In this document: piece after piece, positions 26,136-35,638 of the stretch
How the letters are laid out: each line of letters starts with the position of its first letter
Position numbering within the stretch: position 1 is the stretch's first letter
Source of the DNA: Nocardia cyriacigeorgica NBRC 100375
GTDB taxonomy: Bacteria > Actinomycetota > Actinomycetes > Mycobacteriales > Mycobacteriaceae
Assembly (NCBI RefSeq): GCF_000308555.1
Contig: NZ_BAFY01000031.1
Coordinates: forward strand, 80,375-144,374
Length of the DNA stretch: 64,000 nucleotides
Direction: 5' to 3'
Notes under the pieces: model-generated
What the model was told of the DNA's origin: nothing
Database searches by the model: none
What the model saw: the letters and a program-made list of their open reading frames with translations, nothing else
Translations under genes and position numbers: made by a program

Positions 26136-27095
26136 GTGCGTAGAGCAAGAATTGCTGCCGTGGTGCTGGCGTTCGCGGCGGCACTGATCGGCCCGGCGGT
26201 GGTGCAGCCCGCGCCGGCGTCGGCGGCCCGACTGGTCCGCGTCGACGAGCTGAGTCCCACCCGATCGGCGATCTTCATCGACTCCGCTGCGATGGGCCGC
26301 ACCATCCAGGTGCAGGTGCTGCACCCGGCCGGTGGCGGTTCGCGCGGCTCGTACTACCTGCTCGACGGGCTCGACCCCGGCGTCGGTCAGAGCACCTGGA
26401 CCAATGCCACCGACGCCGAACGCTTCTTCGCCGGCCGCAACGTCAACGTGGTGCTTCCGGTCGGCGGCCAGGCCAGCTACTACACCGACTGGATCAGCGA
26501 CGACCCGCGGTTCGGCCGGTACAAGTGGGAGACCTTCCTGACCCAGGAGCTGCCGCCGATCATCGACGCCCAGTTCAACGGCAACGGCGTCAACGGCATC
26601 GGCGGCCTGTCCATGGGCGGTAACGCGGCCTACATCATCGCCGCCCGTCATCCCGGGCTCTATCGCGCCGTCGCCGGCTACAGCGCCTGCCCCGACACTG
26701 CCATGGCCCAGGGTGCGGTGATGTTCTCCATCGCCAATCGCGGCGGGAATCCGCTGAACATGTGGGGACCGCCCGGCAGCCCGGCCTGGGCCGAACACGA
26801 TCCCGCCCTGATGCTGGAACGGCTGCGCGGCAAGACGCTCTATCTGTCCACCGGCACCGGCATCCCCGGCCCGCACGAAGCCGAGATCAAGCCGCAGCTG
26901 GCGGAGAACATCTTCCTCGGCGGCCCGGTCGAGCTGGGTGTGAACCTGTGCACGGTGGCGTTCGAGCAGAAGTTGCGTGCCGCCCGCATCCCGGCCCGCA
27001 TCGACTACAGCCCGGTCGGTACGCACTCCTGGTCCTACTGGCAGGACACCCTGCACGCGTCGTGGTCGACGATCGGGCCCGCTCTCGGCGCCTGA
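26136..27095 (+). CDS. Secreted antigen-85-like esterase (putative mycolyltransferase)
   Basis: 319 residues from the GTG at 26136, which has a near-perfect AGGAGG site; an upstream ATG is not needed. Signal peptide residues 1-31 ending PAPASA. Esterase-D/antigen-85 fold: GSYYLLDGLDPG, nucleophile GIGGLSMGGNAA, acid region, and the His in GTHSWSYWQDTLH. Antigen 85 proteins transfer mycolates onto trehalose or arabinogalactan at the cell surface. Presence of such a gene supports a mycolic-acid organism. Ends before a strong terminator, so monocistronic. Confidence 0.88.
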   Translation: MRRARIAAVVLAFAAALIGPAVVQPAPASAARLVRVDELSPTRSAIFIDSAAMGRTIQVQVLHPAGGGSRGSYYLLDGLDPGVGQSTWTNATDAERFFAGRNVNVVLPVGGQASYYTDWISDDPRFGRYKWETFLTQELPPIIDAQFNGNGVNGIGGLSMGGNAAYIIAARHPGLYRAVAGYSACPDTAMAQGAVMFSIANRGGNPLNMWGPPGSPAWAEHDPALMLERLRGKTLYLSTGTGIPGPHEAEIKPQLAENIFLGGPVELGVNLCTVAFEQKLRAARIPARIDYSPVGTHSWSYWQDTLHASWSTIGPALGA

Positions 27096-27110
27096 CCTTT
27101 CTCGACCCGC

Positions 27111-27144
27111 GACCGGCCCGCCACTCACGAGTGGCGGGCCGGTC
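27111..27144 (+). terminator. Strong hairpin after the esterase gene
   Basis: GACCGGCCCGCCACT pairs perfectly over 15 bases with AGTGGCGGGCCGGTC across a CACG tetraloop, followed by CTTT. Fifteen bases after the stop codon. Confidence 0.8.
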
Positions 27145-27298
27145 CTTTCCGCTACAGACCCCGACCGACGGCGGCTACCCGGAAGCGCCGCCGCTCCGGA
27201 ACCAGGGCCGCGTCCCGCGACGCGCTCGGCACCGCCATCCCGGCCCGCGACGAATCCGGGCGGGCGCCGCACCGGCGGTCCCGGCTACGGTGGTGCGC

Positions 27299-29485
27299 AT
27301 GGCTCTCGACAGTGGTAGCGGATCGACAACCGACCAGGCGGTGGCGGCGCCGATCGCCAAGACGGTGCCCACCGAGCGGGTGCATCACGGCGACGTCTTC
27401 GTCGACGACTACGAGTGGCTGCGGGACAAGGACAACCCCGAGGTCATCGCCTATCTCGAGGCGGAGAACGCCTACACCGAGGCGCAGACGGCGCATCTGC
27501 GCCCGCTGCGGGACAAGATCTTCGACGAGATCAAGGCCAGGACGCTGGAGACCGATCTGTCGGTGCCGACTCGGGTCGGCGACTACTGGTACTACTCGCG
27601 CAGCTTCGAAGGCAAGCAGTACGGCGTGCACTGCCGGTGCCCGATCGATACCGCCGCGACGGGCATCGACGCCTGGACCCCGCCGCAGCTCGAGGCGGGC
27701 ACCGAGATCGAGGGCGAACAGGTCCTGCTCGACAGCAACGCCCTGGCCGAAGGCCACGACTTCTTCGCTCTCGGTGCCTTCTCGCTCAGCTACGACGGCA
27801 ACCTGCTGGCGTTCTCCGTCGACACCCAGGGCGACGAGCGCTACACCCTGCGGATCAAGGATCTGCGTACCGGCGAGCTGCTCGGCGACGAGATCCCGCG
27901 CACCGCTCCCGGCGCCACCTGGTCGCTGGACGGCACGCACATCTTCTATCAGACCGTCGACGAATCCTGGCGCCCCGACACCGTCTGGCGCCACCGCCTC
28001 GGCACCGCCACCGACGCCGATGTGAAGGTCTTCCACGAGCCCGACGAGCGCTACTGGGTCAGTGTCGGCGCCACCCGCTCGGAGAAATACCTGATGATCT
28101 GGGTCGGCTCCAAGATCACCACCGAGGGCTGGGTGCTGGAATCGGACAACCCGGAGGGCGAATTCCGGGTGCTGCTGCCGCGTCGCGAGGGCGTGGAGTA
28201 CTCCGCCGAGCACGCCGTGATCGCGGGCCGCGACCGGTTCCTCATCCTGCACAACGACGTGATTCCGGAGGGTAAGCCGGGCGCGGGCAGCAAGGCGGAG
28301 AACTTCGTTCTCGCCGAAGCCCCGGTGGACGACCCGGCGGAGATGACCGTGCTCATCGACCATCGCGACGACGTGCGACTGGAAGACGTCGACGCCTTCG
28401 CCGGGCACCTCGTGCTCAGCTACCGTCGCGAAGCGCTGACCCGCGTCGCGGTCTGGCCGCTGGGTCCCGACGGTTACGGCGAACTGCGCGAACTCGACTT
28501 CGGGCTGGAACTGTTCGCCTCCGGCGTCGGCGCCAGTCCGGAATGGACGCAGCCGACGCTGCGTCTGGGCGTCACCTCGTTCATCACTCCCATGCAGGTG
28601 TTCGATTACGTGCCCGCCACCGGCGAGCTGCTGCTGCGCAAGGAGCAGCCGGTGCTCGGCGGCTACAACCCCGACGACTATGAGCAGCACCGGGATTGGG
28701 CCGTGGCCGAGGACGGCACCCGCATTCCGATCTCGGTGATCAAACGCAAGGATCTCGACACCGCGACGCCGAAGCCGCTGCTGCTGTACGGCTACGGCTC
28801 CTACGAGGCCAGCATGGATCCGTCGTTCTCGGTCTCACGGCTGTCGCTGCTGGATCGGGGCATGGTGTTCGCGGTCGCGCATGTGCGTGGCGGCGGCGAG
28901 ATGGGCAGGCTCTGGTACGAGAACGGCAAAACGCTCACCAAGAAGAACACCTTCACCGACTTCGTGGCCTGCGCGCGTCACCTCATCGACAACGGCACCA
29001 CCGCCGCCGACCGGATGATCGCCGACGGCGGCAGCGCGGGCGGGCTGCTGGTCGGCGCGGTGGCGAACCTGGCGCCGGAACTGTTCGCTGGAATCCTCGC
29101 GAACGTGCCCTTCGTCGACCCGCTGACCTCGATCCTGGACCCGTCGCTGCCGCTGACCGTCATCGAATGGGACGAATGGGGCAACCCGCTGGCCGACAAG
29201 GACGTCTACGACTACATGAAGTCCTACTCGCCGTATGAGAACGTCGAGGCCAAGGACTACCCGGCCATCCTGGCGATCACCAGCATCAACGACACCCGGG
29301 TGCTCTATGTCGAGCCCGCGAAATGGGTCGCCAAACTGCGCGCCACCGCGACCGGAGACGCGCCGATCCTGCTCAAGACGGAGATGAGCGCGGGCCACGG
29401 CGGCGTCAGCGGGCGCTACGAGAAGTGGAAGGAAGTGGCGTTCGAGTACGCCTGGGTGCTCGACACCGTTGGCCTCGCCGCCTGA
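27299..29485 (+). CDS. ptrB: Prolyl oligopeptidase / oligopeptidase B family (S9A)
   Basis: 728 residues from the ATG at 27299. N-terminal beta-propeller (about 75-440) and C-terminal peptidase domain with the Ser in DGGSAGGLLVGAV, the Asp in TSINDTRVLY and the His in MSAGHGGVSGRYEKW. Cytosolic; cleaves short peptides after basic residues or proline. In M. tuberculosis the counterpart is split in two adjacent frames (Rv0781/Rv0782); here it is one continuous gene. No strong ribosome site is visible. Confidence 0.92.
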   Translation: MALDSGSGSTTDQAVAAPIAKTVPTERVHHGDVFVDDYEWLRDKDNPEVIAYLEAENAYTEAQTAHLRPLRDKIFDEIKARTLETDLSVPTRVGDYWYYSRSFEGKQYGVHCRCPIDTAATGIDAWTPPQLEAGTEIEGEQVLLDSNALAEGHDFFALGAFSLSYDGNLLAFSVDTQGDERYTLRIKDLRTGELLGDEIPRTAPGATWSLDGTHIFYQTVDESWRPDTVWRHRLGTATDADVKVFHEPDERYWVSVGATRSEKYLMIWVGSKITTEGWVLESDNPEGEFRVLLPRREGVEYSAEHAVIAGRDRFLILHNDVIPEGKPGAGSKAENFVLAEAPVDDPAEMTVLIDHRDDVRLEDVDAFAGHLVLSYRREALTRVAVWPLGPDGYGELRELDFGLELFASGVGASPEWTQPTLRLGVTSFITPMQVFDYVPATGELLLRKEQPVLGGYNPDDYEQHRDWAVAEDGTRIPISVIKRKDLDTATPKPLLLYGYGSYEASMDPSFSVSRLSLLDRGMVFAVAHVRGGGEMGRLWYENGKTLTKKNTFTDFVACARHLIDNGTTAADRMIADGGSAGGLLVGAVANLAPELFAGILANVPFVDPLTSILDPSLPLTVIEWDEWGNPLADKDVYDYMKSYSPYENVEAKDYPAILAITSINDTRVLYVEPAKWVAKLRATATGDAPILLKTEMSAGHGGVSGRYEKWKEVAFEYAWVLDTVGLAA

Positions 29486-29635
29486 TCGGTCGGGCCCGGA
29501 GCAGACAGCGCAGCGTCACCACGGAGGGCTCGGATCAGGTGCCCTCGGACACAGCCCGAAGGACCAGGTGGATAGTTCGTCGGGCGGTCATCCGCACAGC
29601 ACGCCGAATACATCTGCGGCTGCCACCGTGGGTTC

Positions 29636-30337
29636 ATGAACGCTGAGCTGATCGTGTCGGTTTCCGGTATCCGGGACACCACCCGGGATGCGGCGATCGA
29701 GTTCGCCGCGGAAATGGATCGGCGTGACGTGCGGCTGTCGCTGCTGGTGGCGCCCCGGTTGAAGGGCAAATACCGCCTGGTGGACGACCCGGCGACGCAG
29801 GCCTGGCTGCGTGGGCGCCGGGCCGAGGGCGATGCCATCGTGCTGCACGGCTACGACCAGGCCGCCACCAAACGCAGGCGCGCGGAATTCGCGACCCTGC
29901 CCAAACACGAGGCCCTGCTGCGGTTGACCGCCGCCGACCGGGTGCTCGAACAGGTCGGCCTGCGTACCCGGCTGTTCGCGGCGCCACGCTGGGATGCCTC
30001 GGCCGGCGCCATCGCGGCCCTGCCGCAGGTCGGTTTCCGGCTCGCGCTCGGCCTGACCACCATGCTCGACCTCGAACGCGATATCGCGCAGAAGGCCAGG
30101 GTGTACGGGATCGGTGAGGGATTCCGGGCCGAACCCTGGTGGTGTCGCGCGCTGGTGATGGGTGCCGCCCGCACCGCCCGCCGCGGCGGCGTCCTGCGGC
30201 TGGCCGTGTCCGGCGCCCAGTTGAGCCGCCCCGGCCCGCGTCAGGCCGTGCTCGACGCCGTCGACCTCGCCCTCTACCACGGTGCGGTCAGCGAGGTGTA
30301 TCGCTGGCAACCGTTCACCGCGGCGCGGGCGGCATGA
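29636..30337 (+). CDS. DUF2334-type protein (polysaccharide-deacetylase-like fold)
   Basis: 233 residues. ELIVSVSGIRDTTRDAA at the start, then DRRDVRLSLLVAPRLKGKYRL and GDAIVLHGYDQ, which correspond to the strand and metal-ligand positions of the DUF2334 / NodB-like fold; the APRWDAS and L-G-L motifs follow. No signal peptide. Likely counterpart of Rv0784. Activity unknown. Confidence 0.75.
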   Translation: MNAELIVSVSGIRDTTRDAAIEFAAEMDRRDVRLSLLVAPRLKGKYRLVDDPATQAWLRGRRAEGDAIVLHGYDQAATKRRRAEFATLPKHEALLRLTAADRVLEQVGLRTRLFAAPRWDASAGAIAALPQVGFRLALGLTTMLDLERDIAQKARVYGIGEGFRAEPWWCRALVMGAARTARRGGVLRLAVSGAQLSRPGPRQAVLDAVDLALYHGAVSEVYRWQPFTAARAA

Positions 30338-30380
30338 GACGTCGCCGCCCCGGCCTGGCGAAACGAGGGGCGGCGACGTC
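30338..30380 (+). terminator. Perfect 14-base-pair terminator hairpin
   Basis: GACGTCGCCGCCCC pairs with GGGGCGGCGACGTC, 15-base loop, then TTC. It begins at the stop codon of the preceding gene and separates it from the transporter operon. Confidence 0.8.
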
Positions 30381-30535
30381 TTCGCCCCTGATCACGATTT
30401 GGGTGATGGTTGCGCGCCAATAGCCCGAATCCGCCGGATGCTCGCCTGGTTTCGTGCCACAGTGGTCACGGCGGCGTGCTGTCGGCCGCTTCTTGATTGC
30501 TGGATCGGATCGCACCGAGCGGGCAGGAGACAGCG

Positions 30536-31954
30536 GTGACCGCGACCACGACAGGCGCTACCACCACCAAATACATCACCTGGGTGACCCTGGCGCTGAT
30601 GACCACCAGCTCGGTGGCCAGTCTGCGGTCGGCGCCGACCATGGCCGTCTACGGCCTGGCTTGTGTTTTCCTCTATCTCGTTCCCGCGCTGCTGTTCCTG
30701 TTGCCGACCTCGCTGGTCGCGGCCGAACTCGCCTCGGGCTGGCAGGGCGGGGTGTACCGGTGGGTCGGCGACGGACTGTCCAAACCGCTGGGCTTCCTCG
30801 CGGTGTGGTGCCAGTTCGCGATGACGATCTTCTACTACCCGAGCCTACTGGCCTATGTGGCAAGCACATTCGCCTACATCATCCACCCGTCGCTGGCGTC
30901 CAACGGCGTCTACGTCGCTATCGTCATCATCACCGTGTACTGGGCCGGGGTGTACATCTCCTCGCAGGGCACCAAAACGGTGGCGGGACTGTCGAGTATG
31001 GGGCTGGTGATCGGAACGCTGATCCCCGGCACCGTGCTCATGCTGCTGGGATTGGTGTTCCTGGCGCAGGGCAATGCCTCCGCCGCGCCGATGGATGGCG
31101 ATCACCTCCTGCCCGCGTGGGCCGGCCTGGCCAGCCTGGTGCTGATCGTGAACAATTTCCTCAGCTATGCCGGGATGGAAATGAACGCGGTGCATGTGTC
31201 CAGCCTGCGTAATCCCGGACGGGAATTCCCGAGGGCGATGTTCCTGGCGTCGGGGCTGGTGCTGCTGATCTTCATCCTGCCCGCCCTGGCGATCAGCTGG
31301 GTGGTGCCCGCCGCGAATCTGAGCCTGACCGCCGGTGTGATGCAGGCCTTCGACGGATTCTTCGGACATTTCGGGATCGACTTCCTGACTCCGATCGTCG
31401 GCATCGCGCTGGTGGCCGCGGCGCTGGGCGGAATGTTGACCTGGCTGGCCGGACCGTCGAAGGGGCTGCTGCTGATCGGACGGTCCGAGGGCTATCTGCC
31501 GCCGGTCCTCACCAGAACCAATGCCCATGGGGTGCAACAGAATATGCTTGTCGCGCAAGGCGTGTTCACCACGTTGATCGCGCTGCTCTACGCCTTCATC
31601 CCGAATGTGTCGAGCGCCTACTGGATCCTGTCGGTCATCACCACACAGGTGTATCTGATCATGTACGTGCTGATGTTCGCGGCCGCGGTGCGCTTGCGGC
31701 GCACGCAGCCGGATCATCCGCGCGGATATCGCGCGCCGGGGCTGGTGGGACTGTGCGCGCTCGGGGCGGCATCGTCGGTGGCGGCGTTCGTCATCGGATT
31801 CGTGCCGCCCTCGCAGTTCGGCGGCGGCAATACTGCCGTCTACGTGCTGATCGTCGCCGGCGGACTCGGGATCGTCGGGCTGCTGATTCCGTATCTGTTC
31901 TACCGATTCCGGCGGGAGAGCTGGAAGATCGCGGCACCGGAGGTGACGGCATGA
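30536..31954 (+). CDS. APC-family amino acid transporter
   Basis: 472 residues from the GTG at 30536 with AGGAG 8 bases upstream. Twelve predicted membrane helices; motifs ASGWQGGVYRWVGDGL after helix 2 and the AALGGMLTWLAGPSKGLL region of helix 8 fit the glutamate:GABA-antiporter branch of the APC superfamily. First gene of an operon with a small membrane protein (ATGA overlap) and an M20 dipeptidase, which suggests uptake or exchange of amino acids or dipeptides. Substrate unknown. Confidence 0.88.
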   Translation: MTATTTGATTTKYITWVTLALMTTSSVASLRSAPTMAVYGLACVFLYLVPALLFLLPTSLVAAELASGWQGGVYRWVGDGLSKPLGFLAVWCQFAMTIFYYPSLLAYVASTFAYIIHPSLASNGVYVAIVIITVYWAGVYISSQGTKTVAGLSSMGLVIGTLIPGTVLMLLGLVFLAQGNASAAPMDGDHLLPAWAGLASLVLIVNNFLSYAGMEMNAVHVSSLRNPGREFPRAMFLASGLVLLIFILPALAISWVVPAANLSLTAGVMQAFDGFFGHFGIDFLTPIVGIALVAAALGGMLTWLAGPSKGLLLIGRSEGYLPPVLTRTNAHGVQQNMLVAQGVFTTLIALLYAFIPNVSSAYWILSVITTQVYLIMYVLMFAAAVRLRRTQPDHPRGYRAPGLVGLCALGAASSVAAFVIGFVPPSQFGGGNTAVYVLIVAGGLGIVGLLIPYLFYRFRRESWKIAAPEVTA

Positions 31955-32397
31955 CCGGGCCGGAGACCGGCGACGCGCCCGACCGCAAGCGGCGCGTCAT
32001 CTACATCACCGCAGTGGTGCTGCTGGGCACGTTCGCGCTGTTCGGGCTGGCGCAATTCGATCGGATTCGCGACGATCACCGGGCCGATGTGCTGGCCGGG
32101 CAGCTGCACGACCAGCTGGTCGCCGCGGGCCTGCCCGCACCGGACCCGCAGGTCATCGCGAACTCGCTGGGGACCGACGGCGGCAACGTGTGCCAGGACC
32201 CGTCCTCGCCGCTGATCCGGGCCAGGTACCAGCAGGCCATCAGCACCGGTGCCGGCGGTCCCGGTCAACGGCCGGTGATCGGCTCCGGCGATATGGTGCA
32301 GGCAGTCGAACTCGCCATCGCCACCTATTGCCCGGAGCATCTCGATGACTACCGAAACCAGGTGGGGGACATGAAGTTCGACGAAACGACGAAGTGA
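31951..32397 (+). CDS. Small single-pass membrane protein of the transporter operon
   Basis: 148 residues. One helix near the N-terminus (YITAVVLLGTFALFGLAQF), then an exported domain with two Cys residues (GGNVCQDPSSP, ATYCPEH) that may form a disulfide. Overlaps the transporter by ATGA and stands 7 bases before the dipeptidase. Family not recognised; could assist the transporter. Confidence 0.75.
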   Translation: MTGPETGDAPDRKRRVIYITAVVLLGTFALFGLAQFDRIRDDHRADVLAGQLHDQLVAAGLPAPDPQVIANSLGTDGGNVCQDPSSPLIRARYQQAISTGAGGPGQRPVIGSGDMVQAVELAIATYCPEHLDDYRNQVGDMKFDETTK

Positions 32398-32404
32398 GAA
32401 TGCC

Positions 32405-33763
32405 ATGACCTCCGAGGACGCCCGCGTCACCGACCTCCGCAAACGTGTCGCCGAACAGATGCCGCAGGCGCGGGCCGATCTCGCGCAACTGGTGTCATTC
32501 AAATCGGTGGCCGATCCGCGGCAGTTCCCGGCCGAGGAATGCGAGCGCGCCGCGCACTGGGTGGCCGATGCCTTCGCCGCGGTCGGTTTGACCCGGGTCG
32601 GTCTGCACGAAACACCCGACGGCAGTAAAGCGGTGATCGCCTCGCGGCCTGCGCCACCCGGTGCGCCGACGGTGCTGCTGTACTGCCACTACGACGTGCA
32701 GCCGCCGCTCGACGATGCGGCCTGGCGCACGCCGGTGTGGGAACTCACCGAGAAGGACGGGCGCTGGTACGGGCGCGGAGCCGCCGACTGCAAGGGCAAT
32801 ATCGTCATGCACCTGACGGCGCTGCGGGCGCTGGGCACGGAGCTGCCGGTGGGGGTCACGCTGGTCGCGGAGGGCTCGGAAGAGCAGGGGACCGGCGGGC
32901 TGGAGCGATTCGTGGAGGCGAATCCGGAGCTGTTGCGGGCCGACGCCATTCTGGTGTGCGACAGTGGGAATTTCGCGGTCGGGGTGCCGACGTTCACCGA
33001 AACGCTGCGCGGCAACGTCAACGTGGTGGTGACGGTGGAAACCCTTGCCGGGCCGGTGCATTCGGGAATGTTCGGCGGGCCCGCGCCGGACGCGCTCGCA
33101 GCCTTGATCAGGTTGCTGAACTCGCTGCGCGACGAACACGGCAACACCACCGTCGACGGTCTGTCCAATGACGAAACCTGGTCCGGCGTGCAGTATCCCG
33201 AGGACCAGTTCCGCACCGACGCCGGTGTGCTGTCCGGTGTCGGTCTGCTCGGTGACGGCACCGTGGCCGACATGCTGTGGGCGCGTCCGGCGCTCACGGT
33301 CCTCGGCATCGACGCACCGAAGGTGGTCGGCTCCTCGGCCGCCGTCCAGCCCATCGCCCGCGCTCGGCTCAACCTGCGCATCCCGCCGGGCACCGACCCG
33401 GAGCAGGCGCACAAGGCGCTGGTCGCGCACCTGCAAGCGCACACCCCGTGGCAGGCCAAACTCACCGTCGAGCTGGAAGCCACCGGCGCCCCCTTCCGCT
33501 CCGGCAGCGGCGGCCCCGCCCGCACCGCCATGGAATCGGCCCTCGCCGCCGCCTACGGCCGCCCGGCCACCACCCAGGGCCAGGGCGGCTCGATCCCGCT
33601 GTGCAACGTCTTCGCCGACACCTACCCCGACGCAGAGATCATGCTCCTCGGCGTCGAGGAACCCCAGTGCCTGATCCACGCCCCCAACGAAAGCGTCGAC
33701 CCCACCGAAATCGAACACCTGGCCCTGGCCGAGGCCCTGTTCCTGGCGACCTACACGCGCTAG
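32405..33763 (+). CDS. M20 metallodipeptidase
   Basis: 452 residues. Zinc-site motifs LYCHYDVQPP, GAADCKGNIVMH, LVAEGSEEQGTGG and HAPNESVDPTE are all present, together with the lid domain. Acts on dipeptides in the cytosol (CNDP/PepV-like branch). Third gene of the transporter operon, giving a plausible route of import and hydrolysis. The convergent MBL gene ends 10 bases beyond. Confidence 0.92.
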   Translation: MTSEDARVTDLRKRVAEQMPQARADLAQLVSFKSVADPRQFPAEECERAAHWVADAFAAVGLTRVGLHETPDGSKAVIASRPAPPGAPTVLLYCHYDVQPPLDDAAWRTPVWELTEKDGRWYGRGAADCKGNIVMHLTALRALGTELPVGVTLVAEGSEEQGTGGLERFVEANPELLRADAILVCDSGNFAVGVPTFTETLRGNVNVVVTVETLAGPVHSGMFGGPAPDALAALIRLLNSLRDEHGNTTVDGLSNDETWSGVQYPEDQFRTDAGVLSGVGLLGDGTVADMLWARPALTVLGIDAPKVVGSSAAVQPIARARLNLRIPPGTDPEQAHKALVAHLQAHTPWQAKLTVELEATGAPFRSGSGGPARTAMESALAAAYGRPATTQGQGGSIPLCNVFADTYPDAEIMLLGVEEPQCLIHAPNESVDPTEIEHLALAEALFLATYTR

Positions 33764-33773
33764 CGGCCGGACG

Positions 33774-34418
33774 TCACAGGTCGGCGGAGTCCTCCGGCTC
33801 GATGACGCGGAATTCGGTTCCCTCCGGGCCCATTTCGGCGAGCCGGCCGAAGTAGATGCCCTGGGCTTCGGGGGCGATGATGCCGTGGTGGATGGGGATG
33901 GCGGTACGGGGGGCTACCGAGCGGAGGTAGTCGACGGCTTCGCTGATCTTCATCCAGGGGGCGACGGCGGGGAGGGCGAGGACGCCGACGGGGGTGGGCG
34001 GGACCCAGAGGGAATCGCCGGGGTGCACGAGCTGGGCCGGGTCGTCGGGCGTGCCGAGCTGGAAGACGGTGTTGTCGATGACGGGGAGCTCGGGATGGAT
34101 GACGGCGTGGCGTCCGCCGCCGCCGGTGATCCGCAGACCGTCGAGGTCGATGACGTTGCCCGCGTGCACCGCCTCCCACCGGCCGCCGCGCTGCTGCGCG
34201 GTCTGCGGGTCGCTGAACAGCCGGGCATCCGGGTTGGCGTCGATGAGCGCATCGATCCGGTTCGGGTCGATGTGGTCGGGGTGCTGATGGGTGACCGCGA
34301 TGGCGTCCAGGCCGGTGAGGCCCTCGAAACCGTGAGCGAAGGTGCCCGGATCGAACAGGATCCTTCTGCCGTGCAACTCCACGAGGATGCAGGAATGACC
34401 GAAGTGGGCAATGCGCAT
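33774..34418 (-). CDS. Metallo-beta-lactamase-fold hydrolase (UlaG-like)
   Basis: 214 residues. FGHSCILVELHGRRILFDPG, the metal motif THQHPDHIDPNRI, and IPIHHGIIAP at the end match the L-ascorbate-6-phosphate lactonase-like / YycJ-like MBL hydrolases. Cytosolic. Substrate unknown. Divergent from purS with 220 bases between. Confidence 0.88.
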   Translation of the reverse strand: MRIAHFGHSCILVELHGRRILFDPGTFAHGFEGLTGLDAIAVTHQHPDHIDPNRIDALIDANPDARLFSDPQTAQQRGGRWEAVHAGNVIDLDGLRITGGGGRHAVIHPELPVIDNTVFQLGTPDDPAQLVHPGDSLWVPPTPVGVLALPAVAPWMKISEAVDYLRSVAPRTAIPIHHGIIAPEAQGIYFGRLAEMGPEGTEFRVIEPEDSADL

Positions 34419-34638
34419 ACGGCTACGTTAGGCGCACTCGCGCATCCACTCCAGCATCGCGGCGACCCGGCCCGGGGCTTCGGCGCAAGCGTGCCGGTCG
34501 CCGCGGATGCGGATGCGGCGAAGCGAGCGCTATGGGCCGCACCACAGCCGGCAGCGCACACCCAACCCGGCACCGCGCCGGTCGCGCCCGCCAACTACGC
34601 TGTTCAAGTACCCCCCACCACCACTCGAGGAGCAACGC

Positions 34639-34875
34639 GTGGCACGAGTCGTTGTCGAGGTGATGCCGAAGGCCGAGATCCTGGATCCGCAGGGTCAGGC
34701 CATTGTCGGTGCACTTCCGCGCCTGGGATTCCAGGGAGTCTCGGACGTCCGGCAGGGCAAGCGATTCGAACTCGAGGTCGGCGATGACGTCAGCGACGAC
34801 GAACTCGCGCAGATCGCCGAATCGCTGCTGGCCAACACCGTCATCGAGGAGTGGAAGGTGGTCCGCGTCTCATGA
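34639..34875 (+). CDS. purS: FGAM synthase subunit PurS
   Basis: 78 residues from the GTG at 34639, with GAGGAG about 9 bases upstream. [21 protein letters not shown] and [11 protein letters not shown] are the family pattern. PurS joins PurQ and PurL in the formylglycinamidine synthase complex and helps pass ammonia. Overlaps purQ by ATGA. Confidence 0.95.
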   Translation: MARVVVEVMPKAEILDPQGQAIVGALPRLGFQGVSDVRQGKRFELEVGDDVSDDELAQIAESLLANTVIEEWKVVRVS

Positions 34876-35549
34876 CTGCCCGGATCGGGGTCATCACCTT
34901 TCCCGGCACGCTCGATGACGTCGACGCCGCCCGCGCGGTCCGGCTCGCCGGCGCCGAGGCGGTCAACCTGTGGCATGCCGACGCCGATCTGAAGCAGGTC
35001 GACGCCGTCATCGTGCCCGGTGGCTTCTCCTACGGCGATTACCTGCGCGCCGGTGCCATCGCCCGGTTCGCACCGGTCATGGGCGAGGTCGTCCGTGCCG
35101 CGGACAACGGCATGCCGGTGCTCGGCATCTGCAACGGTTTCCAGGTGCTGTGCGAAGCCGGTCTGCTGCCGGGTGCGCTCACCCGTAACGAGGGCCTGCA
35201 CTTCATCTGCCGTGACGAGTGGTTGCGCGTCGAGGCCGTGGACACCGCCTGGACCTCGCGGTATGAGCCGGGCGCGCAGATCCTGGTGCCGTTGAAGTCG
35301 GGTGAGGGCCGCTTCCAGGCTTCCGAGGCCGTGCTCGACGAGCTCGAGGGTGAGGGTCGCGTGGTGTTCCGCTACGCCGGCGACAATCCGAACGGTTCGC
35401 AGCGCGGGATCGCCGGCATCACCTCGGCCAACCGGCGCGTCGTCGGCCTGATGCCGCACCCCGAGCACGCCACCGAGCCGCTCACCGGCCCGAGCGACGA
35501 CGGCCTCGGCCTGTTCCTGTCGGTGCTGGACACACTCGTCTCCGCCTGA
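34872..35549 (+). CDS. purQ: FGAM synthase glutaminase subunit PurQ
   Basis: 225 residues. Class I glutamine amidotransferase with the Cys in [14 protein letters not shown] and the His/Glu pair in [10 protein letters not shown]. Supplies ammonia to PurL. Translation is coupled to purS; purL is encoded separately at 38456. Confidence 0.96.
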   Translation: MTARIGVITFPGTLDDVDAARAVRLAGAEAVNLWHADADLKQVDAVIVPGGFSYGDYLRAGAIARFAPVMGEVVRAADNGMPVLGICNGFQVLCEAGLLPGALTRNEGLHFICRDEWLRVEAVDTAWTSRYEPGAQILVPLKSGEGRFQASEAVLDELEGEGRVVFRYAGDNPNGSQRGIAGITSANRRVVGLMPHPEHATEPLTGPSDDGLGLFLSVLDTLVSA

Positions 35550-35638
35550 TTCACCGGTACGGCGAGCTGGTCGGCCCGCATACTTTCGCCGACCGGCGGA
35601 TTCGTGGTGACCGGCACCGCCCCGCCTAGGATCGCGGT

